Below are positions 1-9,300 of a DNA stretch of 64,000 bases, piece after piece (within the stretch, counting starts at the first letter, position 1; each line of letters begins with the position of its first letter). The notes under the pieces are model-generated. The model searched no databases. It worked only from the letters and a program-made list of their open reading frames with translations, and was not told where the DNA came from. Origin of the DNA: an uncultured Cohaesibacter sp. (GTDB lineage: Bacteria > Pseudomonadota > Alphaproteobacteria > Rhizobiales > Cohaesibacteraceae); NCBI RefSeq assembly GCF_963678225.1, contig NZ_OY782764.1, positions 2,981,001 through 3,045,000 of the forward strand, read 5' to 3'. The position numbers were made by a program, and so were the translations under genes.

Positions 1-593
1 TAGCCCGCTCCCGACGAGGCCGCATCATAGGTGCCCACTTTCCCTTCGAAGGTGGGCAGATTATTGATCAATAGATCCGCCAGATCGGAATGGGTTTTGG
101 GCAGCGGATAGCCCCGGAAGGCTTCCTTGTTATAAACCAGCACAATCGGCTCATAGGTGAAGCCGTAAAGCTCATTACGCCACTCCGCCCAGCTTGGTGT
201 TGCGCCTGCACGATCGGCGCTGAAGGGAGAGGCGAGCCCCTCATTGACCAGCTTGACCTGCAAGTCCATGGCCGAGCTAATGACCAGATCAATGGCGTTG
301 TCCTTGCGGTCCCTTGCATAGAGCACATGCTCGAACAGGGCGTTGGTGGTGATTTCGTGATAGGCAATCTCGATATCCGGATTGGCCGTTTCAAAAGCCC
401 TGATGACGCTTTCAAAGGCGGCGGTGTCCGTGGTGCTCCAGATATCGATCTCGGTCTTTTCTTGCGAGAAGGCGGCTGGTATGGCTGCCAGCATTACTAA
501 CAACGCAGTGATCGCGAAAAGCATGTATTTGGCTGAGCGAGCCGAACAGACTGAAAGAGGCGAAATAAGGGGGAAGAGGCTCCGTGCGCTCAT
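1..593 (-). CDS. Periplasmic substrate-binding protein of an ABC-type system, C-terminus missing (left edge)
   Basis: The first 197 codons are present and the rest lies beyond the left edge. The start ATG overlaps the kinase stop as ATGA (593-590), so the two are probably translationally coupled. The protein opens with a basic stretch and a hydrophobic segment ending near an Ala-Phe-Ser-Gln cleavage region. The mature part begins IDIWSTTDTAAFESVIRAF, the usual opening of iron(III)/PgtC-type extracellular solute-binding proteins, and contains the family-like segment YEPIVLVYNKEAF. Lying in one unit behind a response regulator and a TctE-type kinase, it may be a periplasmic ligand sensor feeding the kinase, as PgtC does with PgtA/PgtB, rather than a transport component. 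Ligand unknown. Confidence 0.8.
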   Translation of the reverse strand, partial: MSARSLFPLISPLSVCSARSAKYMLFAITALLVMLAAIPAAFSQEKTEIDIWSTTDTAAFESVIRAFETANPDIEIAYHEITTNALFEHVLYARDRKDNAIDLVISSAMDLQVKLVNEGLASPFSADRAGATPSWAEWRNELYGFTYEPIVLVYNKEAFRGYPLPKTHSDLADLLINNLPTFEGKVGTYDAASSGAG

Positions 594-2041
594 GTGGGGA
601 TCCCCACTGTTTTACGGGTGAATATCATTCTCACGCTTAAACCTCCCAAAGCCGATTGGCCGAGCCTGAGCTGTGCCTTGTGGCTGCGCATGACCTCGTC
701 AACGATGCTGAGGCCCAAACCAGACCCGTCGTTGCCGGTTCCCGTCGTATAGAAGCGTTCCAGCACCTTTGCACGCCGTTCTTCCGGAATGCCCGGACCG
801 GCGTCATCCACTTGCAGGATAAGCTGCTTTCGCTCTCTGCCGCGAAGTTTCAGGGTATTTTCAAAAAGAGAGATATCGATGCGGTTGTTGGCTGGGCCAT
901 GTTTGATGGCATTGTCTATGACATTGCTGATGGCCTCGCGGATGGAGATGCTGTCGCCTGCAATCAGATCGGCATTCTTGCCGCCATTCTCGATCTCGGG
1001 CGCAATATTAACCGAAAAATCGATATCGGACTTCACATGTTCACGCAGCAGCGTCTGCAAAACGGTTTTGAGCAAATCTGCCAGATGAATATCCGAGACA
1101 ATCTTCTGGTCGGCCCGGTGAATGACCATGGCGTGGGCCAACAGCTGGTTGGTCAGGTGAATGGTCTGCCGGTTCTGCCGCTCGGCCTTTTCGATACGGC
1201 CTTTCAAAAGCTCGGGGGACAGCTCCTTGCTGGCCAGCTCCAATTGCCCCTGAAGCGCTGAAAGGGCCGTCCTGATCTGATGCGTGACATCGGCTATAAA
1301 GATTTGCGAGTGATCGAGATTGTTCTTCAGCCGCGAGATGAAGCCGTTGATCGAGAGCACAAGACTAGCCACTTCGCGCGGTGGCGTGACGGGTAGGGGC
1401 GTGAAGTCGGAAATGTCACGCTGTCGCAAATTCTGCTCTACGTCGATCAGTGGATGAAGGGCGCGATTAATCGCGATCCAGACAAACAGCAACCCCACCA
1501 CGGTGATGAAAAGAGCCACTGCAAACCCGCGCCAGAACAGCTCTGCGATCATGTCATGACGCGCTATGCAGGTTTGGCCGAACTGCACGATGACCCAAAG
1601 CGAGCGAGCTTCTCCGGTGAGAAAGCGCGCCTGCTGCATGAAACGGACGGACTCGCCACTGAAAGCGTCATCCCAATAAACAGGGCTTTCGCTTGGCTTG
1701 TAATTGGCCTTGGGGCGCAGATTGTGAGAGGCCGTAATGGTCTCGTCATCTTGCGTGAAAATGCGATAGAAAACGCGGTCTTCTTTTGCCAGTCCCAGAA
1801 TCTCAAAGGCGGAATAGGGGATGTCGACCCGCACCTCACCCGAAGCCAGGTTGGCTCTTTCCAGAATGGCAAGGGCCGCCCCATGCAACAGCCGGTCATA
1901 GGATTCATTGGCAGCCTGTTGCGCATAGCCCCACAAGCCGATGCAGATCACCGTCAGAATGGCCAGAAAGCCAGCCCCCATGCTCAGAATGAGCCGGTGA
2001 CGCATGGATTTCTGTGTGAGGCGTTTGGAAGCGTGTTTCAT
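590..2041 (-). CDS. TctE-like sensor histidine kinase
   Basis: A 483-residue membrane histidine kinase. It has transmembrane segments near residues 18-38 and 172-194 flanking a periplasmic domain of about 130 residues, which resembles the 2CSK_N sensor domain of TctE-like kinases. A short linker leads to a dimerisation domain with phospho-acceptor His254 (DVTHQIRTAL). The ATPase domain shows the N-box around Asn373-Asn377, the G1 box DDAGPGIP at about 412-419 and the G2 box GSGLGLSI at about 439-446, so it should be active. It follows the response regulator by 30 bases and overlaps the binding-protein gene by four bases. The signal is unknown; organic acids are typical for TctE relatives. Confidence 0.92.
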   Translation of the reverse strand: MKHASKRLTQKSMRHRLILSMGAGFLAILTVICIGLWGYAQQAANESYDRLLHGAALAILERANLASGEVRVDIPYSAFEILGLAKEDRVFYRIFTQDDETITASHNLRPKANYKPSESPVYWDDAFSGESVRFMQQARFLTGEARSLWVIVQFGQTCIARHDMIAELFWRGFAVALFITVVGLLFVWIAINRALHPLIDVEQNLRQRDISDFTPLPVTPPREVASLVLSINGFISRLKNNLDHSQIFIADVTHQIRTALSALQGQLELASKELSPELLKGRIEKAERQNRQTIHLTNQLLAHAMVIHRADQKIVSDIHLADLLKTVLQTLLREHVKSDIDFSVNIAPEIENGGKNADLIAGDSISIREAISNVIDNAIKHGPANNRIDISLFENTLKLRGRERKQLILQVDDAGPGIPEERRAKVLERFYTTGTGNDGSGLGLSIVDEVMRSHKAQLRLGQSALGGLSVRMIFTRKTVGIPT

Positions 2042-2071
2042 CGGTGCCCATGGTCTCGCGCGAAGGGTGGC

Positions 2072-2743
2072 TCAAGTCTCATCCATATGCCCGATATAGC
2101 CAAGCCCTCGAATAGTCTTGATGAGGAAAGGGGAGCCATCCAGCTTCTTGCGCAGGCGCGTGATGGTCTGTTCAATCGCGTTGAAGCTGGGGGTTTCATC
2201 AAAATTGTAGATCTTGTCAGCGATCTCTTCCTTGGTCAAAACCCGATCAAGGCTGGTGAGAAACAGCTCAAGCAATTGCACTTCCTTGTTACGAAGCTCG
2301 ATATCCTTGCCCGCTACATTGGCAAGCTTTGTGCCCCAGTCGAAGGTGAAATTGCCAGCGGTGAACAGGTTGCGCGCGAGACCGGATTTGCGCCGCGCCA
2401 ACGCCCGGCAGCGGGCAATCAACTCGCGAAAATCAAACGGCTTGGTCATATAGTCGTCTGCGCCAGCATCCAGCCCCACGACCCGGTCATCAATCTCCGA
2501 ACGGGCGGAGAGCACCAGCACCGGCGTATCGAGATTGCGTGCCCGAATGGCTCTTAGTAACTCGAACCCGTTCCGCCCAGGCAGGTTGATATCCAGCAGA
2601 ATGAGATCAAACTGCTTCTGACGTAAAATATAGTCCGCTTCGTCCCCGTCACTTTCATGATCAATGACATGCCCTTCCTTGCGGAAGCGTTCAACGACGG
2701 TTTCGGCTAACGCCATGTTATCTTCAACAAATAAAACGCGCAT
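2072..2743 (-). CDS. OmpR/TctD-family response regulator
   Basis: A 223-residue two-domain regulator. The receiver domain (1-118) has the acidic pair Glu7-Asp8, phospho-acceptor Asp51 (LLDINLPG), a Ser at the switch position near 79 and Lys101 (TKPF). The C-terminal part (about 125-220) is an OmpR-type winged helix ending in the common TIRGLGY motif. It is the first gene of a minus-strand unit with the kinase and the binding protein. The promoter must lie in the 339-base gap shared with the divergent Amt fusion gene. Targets are not visible, and no transport permease or ATPase genes are next to it in the window. Confidence 0.93.
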   Translation of the reverse strand: MRVLFVEDNMALAETVVERFRKEGHVIDHESDGDEADYILRQKQFDLILLDINLPGRNGFELLRAIRARNLDTPVLVLSARSEIDDRVVGLDAGADDYMTKPFDFRELIARCRALARRKSGLARNLFTAGNFTFDWGTKLANVAGKDIELRNKEVQLLELFLTSLDRVLTKEEIADKIYNFDETPSFNAIEQTITRLRKKLDGSPFLIKTIRGLGYIGHMDET

Positions 2744-3082
2744 GAAATCAGCTAGTTCAAACCCCTCCCGATCCGGACAGTGTGAATCCCCTCGTGTCTG
2801 CCCAGAATAGCTCGAGATTAGGTTCCTCGTTGGTCAGGGTCAATATGGCTAGTCTTAAAGACAGTATCTCAAGAGAGAGCAATAGAAGGCGACAGGCAAG
2901 CTAAGCATTTGAAAGCAGTTAAATCTTAAATGGAAAACATGGGTATTTATTACAATGGATTTTGGTGAGTATCGTGTTTTATGCCGTTAGTAAAACCAAA
3001 GCTTGCAAAATAAAGCGAAATTTAACGCAGAGCGCATAGGCTTAGACCTGGTTTTTCTTTGTTTCAGATATGTTTTGCCAGT
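2744..3082. promoter_or_regulatory. Divergent intergenic region between the response regulator and the Amt fusion gene
   Basis: 339 AT-rich bases that must hold promoters for both directions. I looked for NtrC-type (TGCACC-N5-GGTGCA) and sigma-54 (TGGCAC-N5-TTGCA) elements, which would fit nitrogen control of an ammonium transporter, and saw no convincing match. No gene or clear hairpin is visible. Confidence 0.4.
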
Positions 3083-6000
3083 ATGCGTACATCATCCGTG
3101 TTCTATCTCTTGTTGTTTTTTACAGTCTGTTTGACCGGTGACGCTCATGCATCGGAGTTATCCAGCCTGAAGGCAAATATTGACCTTACATGGGTTATGG
3201 CAGCTTCAGCGCTTGTCATGTTCATGCAAGCTGGCTTTCTTATGCTGGAAGCGGGGATGGTGCGCTCGAAAAACTCCATCAATGTCGCCCAGAAGAATTT
3301 GCTTGATTTCGTCTTCTCTGTGGCTGCCTTCACTATTCTGGGCTTTATGCTGGCCTTTGGAAAATCCTATGGCATCTTTGGGCTGGATTGGCGCTATCTT
3401 GGGCTTCAGGATCTGACCTCTCAGGAGGCGGGCTTCTTTGTTTTTCAGGTGATGTTCTGCGGAACGGCGGCGACGATTGTGTCCGGAGCCATCGCCGAGC
3501 GCATCCGCTTGTCGTCCTACGTGGTCGCCTCTGTCTTTCTCTCGGCCATCATCTTTCCTGTTTTCGCCCATTGGGCCTGGGGCAATGCCCTGATGCCCAA
3601 TGAGGGGGCATTCCTTGCTAACATGGGCTTTATCGATTTCGCCGGATCGTCGGTGGTGCATGGCACTGGCGGCTGGGTGGCTCTGGCAGGCTGCATTCTG
3701 CTTGGGGCGCGAGAGGGGCGTTTTGATCGTGAAGGCAAGCCGATCCGGCTGGCCGGGCACAGTCCAGTTCTTGCGACCACCGGCGGGCTTTTGCTTTTCA
3801 TCGGTTGGTTGGGATTCAATGGCGGATCTACGCTCAAGGCTGAAGAGAGTGTCGCTTTCATTATTCTGAATACGGTGTTGGCCGGTGGCTTTGGTACGGT
3901 TACCGGGTTCATTTACGGCTATCATCAGGATGGCCACTATCTGCCGGAGAAGTCTCTTGCCGGGCTTATCGGTGGCTTGGTTGCGGTTACTGCCGGCTGC
4001 GCTGTCTTAACGCCGTTGGGTGCGATTGTCATTGGAGCCGTTGGCGGTCTCGTGGCTGTCATTGCAAACAGCGTTCTTGAACATAAATGGAAAATCGACG
4101 ACGCCGTAGGAGCTATCGGTGCTCATGGCTTTGCGGGTGTTGTGGGAACCATCGGGTTGGCTCTGTTGGCGCCAGCGGAGCATTTCGAAAATGGCCGCCA
4201 ATATCAGATCATGATCCAGTCGCTCGGCGCAGGGCTCAATTTTCTTGTCAGTTTCGGCCTCGGCTTTATCTGCTTCTGGTTCCTGAAGCGCTTCCTGCGT
4301 CTGCGGGCAAGCCGCGAGGAAGAGTTGATCGGCCTTAATATTGCCGAACATGCCACCCGCATTGGTGTGGGACATGTCGAAGAGGCCATGGAGAAGCTGC
4401 TCTCCGGCCAACGAAGCTTTTCACAGAGATTGCCTGCAGTTGCTGGTGATGAAGCGGAAAATCTGACCGGCTTGTTTAACAAACTCATGAGTAATCTTGA
4501 AGCCGAGCATAAAAAGCTGAGCGAATTGGAAATCCTCAAGACCCAGTCTGAAGAAGCCGAGCGCATATCGGCACTTTCCAACGCCACCTTTGAAGGGATC
4601 GCCATCCATCAGAATGGCATGGTAATTGATGGAAATCCTCAAATTGCCGAGCTGCTGGATTACAGCCTTGAGGAAGTGATCGGCAAATCGATCATGCATT
4701 TCGCTGATGAACGTCATCGCGGCCGGATCGAACGCTCTATTGCGGAGAATTGCAGCGAGCCATATGAAGCCGTGCTCGTGTCTAAATCAGGCGAGCGGAT
4801 ACCTGTGGCCATTCGTGGGCGTATGATCAACTACAAGGGACGGGAGGTGCGTATTTCCTGCTTTGTCGATCTCAGAGAACGCAAGGCGGCCGAGGAGCAT
4901 ATCCGTATCATGGCCCAGCATGATGCCCTGACAGGTGTGGCCAACCGTTCACTCTTTAACTCGCAGCTTGAGAATGCCGTCAAGACGGCAACCCCGCAAC
5001 GGGCAATCGCTCTTATTCTTATCGATCTGGATCGTTTCAAGAATGTCAATGATGTGTATGGTCATCCCGCCGGTGACATTGTCATCAAGGAAACTGCTGC
5101 ACGCCTGAAGGCGCTTGCCGGGGTCAATGACAGTGTTGCACGATTGGGAGGCGATGAATTTGCGATCATTCAACGCAATATTCTTTTCACCAATCAGGCT
5201 GCTGATACCGGCCACCGGATTGTCAACGAGCTGTCCCGCCCCATCAAGATTGATGACAAGAAATCTGTGATGGTGGGCGCTAGCGTGGGCATTGCGCTGA
5301 GCCCGGAACATGCCAAGGATGCAGAGACCATATTCTCGCGTGCGGATATTGCTCTCTATCATTCAAAGAAGACAGGGCGGAATATTTCAAACATCTATCG
5401 AACCGGCCTCAACCAGTTGATGGAAAAACGCAGAGCGTTGCAGTCAAGTCTTGAAAAAGCTCTCGAAGAGGACGAATTCGAGCTTTACTATCAGCCCCGC
5501 ATCAACGCCAAATCGTTGGAGATTGACGCTTATGAGGCTCTCCTGCGCTGGAACCATCCGCAGAAAGGGCTGGTAAGTCCGGCGGAATTCATTCCCGTGG
5601 CCGAAGCCAGTGGCTTGATCGTGGATATCGACAACTGGGTCTTCAAGCGTGCCTGTCGGGATGCCGCAAAGGGGTTGAAGGGCAAACATCTCAGCATCAA
5701 TGTAAGCCCGCTGGGGTTCCAGCAGCGCGACTTTGTCAAGACGATTGAAGAGACACTGGAAGAGACGGGAACCGACCCATCGCAGATCGAGCTTGAGCTG
5801 ACAGAGGGCATGTTGATCGAAGATGATGAACGCGGCTTGTCTGTGATGAAACAGCTCAAGCGGTTGGGGCTGTCACTGGCTCTGGATGATTTTGGCACTG
5901 GCTACTCATCGCTTTCCTACCTGTCCAAATATCCGTTTGACACCATCAAGATTGACCGTAACTTCGTTGTTGCCCTCGGGCAGGAGAAAAGCGCTGTTGC

Positions 6001-6316
6001 CATCATGAAGGTGATCATCGGGTTGGGCAAAGGGCTGGGCATGGATATCGTGGCCGAGGGCGTGGAAACGGTCGAGGAAGCCGCCTTCCTGCGTGAGAAT
6101 GAATGCGATCAGCTTCAGGGCTATCTGATCAGTCGCCCCATGACGGTCGAAGAGATCATGCATGAAGTGCCACTTGATATCCGATGTTCAATTCTGAGTG
6201 CAGAGCCTGATGACAAGACGGATATGCAGGTCTCCAGCCTGCGTGCAGTGAAAGACGGCTCAAGCGAAAGCGTCGAGCCCGCAAGTGAGCCGGACATCTC
6301 CCCCAAACGTGCCTAG
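3083..6316 (+). CDS. Ammonium transporter/sensor fused to PAS, GGDEF and EAL domains
   Basis: One polypeptide of 1077 residues. ATG 3083 is preferred over an in-frame TTG at 3059 because it opens a clean signal peptide (ending GDAHA), as in Amt proteins. Residues about 25-405 are an Amt/Mep/Rh channel of eleven membrane helices with the recruitment Asp at about 186 and the twin pore histidines at about 193 (SSVVHGTGG) and 348 (GAIGAHGFAG). A HAMP-like/coiled linker (about 405-495) leads to a PAS domain (about 495-600). Next come a diguanylate cyclase with intact GGDEF at about 689-693 and a phosphodiesterase with EAL at about 818-820, DDFGTG at about 935 and the AEGVE motif. The I-site position reads GVND instead of RxxD. 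The inferred job is to couple ammonium binding or flux to c-di-GMP levels. No glnK gene is adjacent. Confidence 0.93.
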   Translation: MRTSSVFYLLLFFTVCLTGDAHASELSSLKANIDLTWVMAASALVMFMQAGFLMLEAGMVRSKNSINVAQKNLLDFVFSVAAFTILGFMLAFGKSYGIFGLDWRYLGLQDLTSQEAGFFVFQVMFCGTAATIVSGAIAERIRLSSYVVASVFLSAIIFPVFAHWAWGNALMPNEGAFLANMGFIDFAGSSVVHGTGGWVALAGCILLGAREGRFDREGKPIRLAGHSPVLATTGGLLLFIGWLGFNGGSTLKAEESVAFIILNTVLAGGFGTVTGFIYGYHQDGHYLPEKSLAGLIGGLVAVTAGCAVLTPLGAIVIGAVGGLVAVIANSVLEHKWKIDDAVGAIGAHGFAGVVGTIGLALLAPAEHFENGRQYQIMIQSLGAGLNFLVSFGLGFICFWFLKRFLRLRASREEELIGLNIAEHATRIGVGHVEEAMEKLLSGQRSFSQRLPAVAGDEAENLTGLFNKLMSNLEAEHKKLSELEILKTQSEEAERISALSNATFEGIAIHQNGMVIDGNPQIAELLDYSLEEVIGKSIMHFADERHRGRIERSIAENCSEPYEAVLVSKSGERIPVAIRGRMINYKGREVRISCFVDLRERKAAEEHIRIMAQHDALTGVANRSLFNSQLENAVKTATPQRAIALILIDLDRFKNVNDVYGHPAGDIVIKETAARLKALAGVNDSVARLGGDEFAIIQRNILFTNQAADTGHRIVNELSRPIKIDDKKSVMVGASVGIALSPEHAKDAETIFSRADIALYHSKKTGRNISNIYRTGLNQLMEKRRALQSSLEKALEEDEFELYYQPRINAKSLEIDAYEALLRWNHPQKGLVSPAEFIPVAEASGLIVDIDNWVFKRACRDAAKGLKGKHLSINVSPLGFQQRDFVKTIEETLEETGTDPSQIELELTEGMLIEDDERGLSVMKQLKRLGLSLALDDFGTGYSSLSYLSKYPFDTIKIDRNFVVALGQEKSAVAIMKVIIGLGKGLGMDIVAEGVETVEEAAFLRENECDQLQGYLISRPMTVEEIMHEVPLDIRCSILSAEPDDKTDMQVSSLRAVKDGSSESVEPASEPDISPKRA

Positions 6317-6362
6317 AAACGAATTTGGGCTTGCGGATATGCTCTCAAGCAGCGCTTTACGC

Positions 6363-9300
6363 TTAATAGTCCCTCTCGAAGAAGATTCCGGCTTTGGTTT
6401 CTCCATCTGAACTGGCTTCGCCATGGGCTTTGATCTGATCGGTAATATCAAGGTCGATGCTCACTTTGCCAGCGTCACTGGCCGTGCTCTTTTCGACATT
6501 GATATAGGTTCGATCATTGATATAGCGCCCGACTCCGACAGTTGTTTCATTGGTTTCCGCATCAGACTTGATGTCGATATTGTCGATGCCCGCCATGTTG
6601 CGCAGGCGGTCCAGAACGCCGGGGCCGGAATTAACCCCGCTAAGGGTCGCCACAGCATTGGCCAGCTGCGCGAGCTGGATAGCAGAGAGTTCGGAAAGCT
6701 CCTTGTCGAAGAACAGATGCGCCAGAATTTCGTCTTCTGGCAGGGTCGGAGACGAGGAAAGGCTGATCTCTGGGGCGGAGGCGTAGCCCTCCACGGATAC
6801 GGTATAGGTGGTGCCGCTGTTGGTTGACGTGGCCGAGAAATCCAGAGCCGGGTCCAGCGTCCCCGCAAAGGTGACCGTTCCGCTGTCAAAATCCAGCCGT
6901 TTGGTCAGAATTTCAAGCCGTCCGCGCTGCATGGCAATGGTGCCCAACGGGCGCGGGTCAGCTGTAGTGCCGGTAATCCGGATGGAGCCACCCAGTTCTG
7001 CATCCATGCCGCGACCGCGTATGTAGATGCTGCGCGGTGCCTGAATGTCCAGATCAAGTCGCATGGCCGGACCGGCATTCGCATTGCTGTCGCTTTGGGC
7101 TTTGGGGGCAAATTTCTCAGCCTGTTCGGCGACCCGTCCTTGCGCATTCTTGTGCGATACATCCACCGGAGAGACGGAAGAGGGCAGGGACTCAGGAATG
7201 AGGATCTCGGTTGTCTTGAGGTCGACCTGACCGGAGATGACCGACGCCCCAGTCAGCTCACCCTTCAAGTTCATGTTGGCGTTAAACAGGCTCGTCAGGA
7301 TCTCTTCATATTTATAGTTGCCGTCTCGAATGGTGACGGTGATATCGGCAGGCAGACCGGCGTTGGCGTCCAACCCGATTGTGCCATTCACCGTCAGCGT
7401 GCCTTTCTGGCCGAGCCGTCCGGTAACAGACTCAATAGACGCCTGCTGACCGGCAAGACGAACCGTGCCGCCCAGATCGCGCAGAACGATGCCCGACGAA
7501 AATTCAGAGAAACGCGCGCCTTTTGTCGTGATGGTGCCATTGATATTTGGCGCGCTGAAAGTGCCTGTCACCTTGGCTGAGACCGAAGCCCCCCCTTCCA
7601 GCTGCAAACCCGCATCGGCAAGGCTGCGCGCGGCAAGGGAGAAAGGAACCGAGCCTTCTGCAGCTATGTCCATGCTCTGACGCGAAAGCGCAAGGCTGCC
7701 ATTGACATTGAGGTCTGCGCCGCCTCCCGTAAGGTGGTTTTGTAAGGAAACAGAATTGTTGGCAAAGCGGCCTGAGCTGCTGATCTCCAATTGCGGAACT
7801 CCAGCCTGACGGGTCGAGCGAACAGAGAGGCCACTAACCGTGCCTTGCCAACTTGCTTCAGGGGCTGCTGATGAGCCTGAAATTTTGGCCGTCAGATCCA
7901 GCTGACCCGTAGGGGTTTCTCCCGTTGGAGCAACCTTCTCGGCAATGGCCAGCGGCAGTGCGTCGAGTGCGACATCAAGGGCAAGCTGATCACCTGCCGA
8001 GCCGGAAACCGTTACAAGGCCGCTATCGACAGAGAGCTTGAGGGCATTGGTAAGCGAGGCGCCATTGGTCAAATCGACACGAACCGGTTCGACCAACCCA
8101 AGATCGATGCCTTTCCAACTGCCTGTAAAGCGATCAAGCGCGAGGGTTGTTTGCCCTTCCTGCTGCAACAGCTTGCCTTCCAGCGCCAAAGGTGCCTGAG
8201 AGACTTGTGCCGTCATGGAGAAAGGCAGGGTGCCGTTGCCACCTTTCATATTGGCCTTGAGCGAGCGGATGGTTTCGCCAGAGGCAGAGATGCGTTCAAC
8301 GGATAGAGAGGAATTCATGCTCATGACGCCAGTTGCATCATTGATCTGGGACTTGAGAGACAGGTCGGAAAGAGCAATATCCTTCATCGCCAAATCAGGC
8401 GCGGAGGCATCAACGCTGACCGACTGCTTACCATCGCTGGCCGACAGGGCTATGTCAGCCTTAAGTGAGCCTTTCAGATCCGGCTGAAGCAACAGTGGCC
8501 CCAACGCGGCAAAATCCTTGATGGCTGCATTCAGATCGCCCGTGGCCAGCCCGGCGGGCGACAGGGTAAGAGTTCCGGTGACTTCAGCGCCCGGTGCCGT
8601 GACCGAGAGCTGGTTGATGGAACGGCTGCCATCTTCATTGGTGACAAGCTCGAGGGTGCTCTCTATGGGCGATCCATCATACTGCGCTGAAAGCGTCAAT
8701 GTGGCGTCCGGTGCCGCATTGGAGGCAAGATCCAGCTTGAGATTTTCGATAGACTTGTCATAAACCGAAAGAGATTGACCGCGCAGGGCGAGGGTCAGCC
8801 GTGGGTTACTGGTCGTTCCTTCAACCGAGAAATCTCCTCCCAGAGCGCCGGAAAGTCCCTCATTGAGCGGTTTGATATCTGATAGGGCAAGGGTGCCATC
8901 AAGCGCCAACGTATCGGGCGCGTAGCTCCCTTCTGCCGTAAGGGACGCAAGGCCTGCAACCAGCTCGGCCTTGTTGAGACGTATGGTCTCTCCGTCGAGC
9001 GCGCTTTCTACCAGCAGGGTCTTATCGCCAGAGAGGATCGCGTCGAGTGGGGCTGAGCCTGTGGCCAGTTGATCGAGCGCCATGGTGGCATTGATCACTC
9101 CTTCGCGATTTTCAATATCAAGCTCCGGCGCGGTGACTGACAGGGATGCGTTCTCAAGTGTAATGGCATCCTGCGACAGGCTGGCAACGGAGCCATCAAG
9201 CGTGAGGGCTGCTTTCTGCAAGGTGCCGCTCATGCGTCCCTTGAGGCCCACATGCCCGATCATCAGCGATGGCGCATCTTGTTGCTGTAATTCAATCTGT

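Noticed and set aside
1454-2557. Long plus-strand open frame of 367 codons opposite the kinase and regulator genes
   Set aside because: It is antisense to two well-supported genes with intact motifs, has no family resemblance and no ribosome site.
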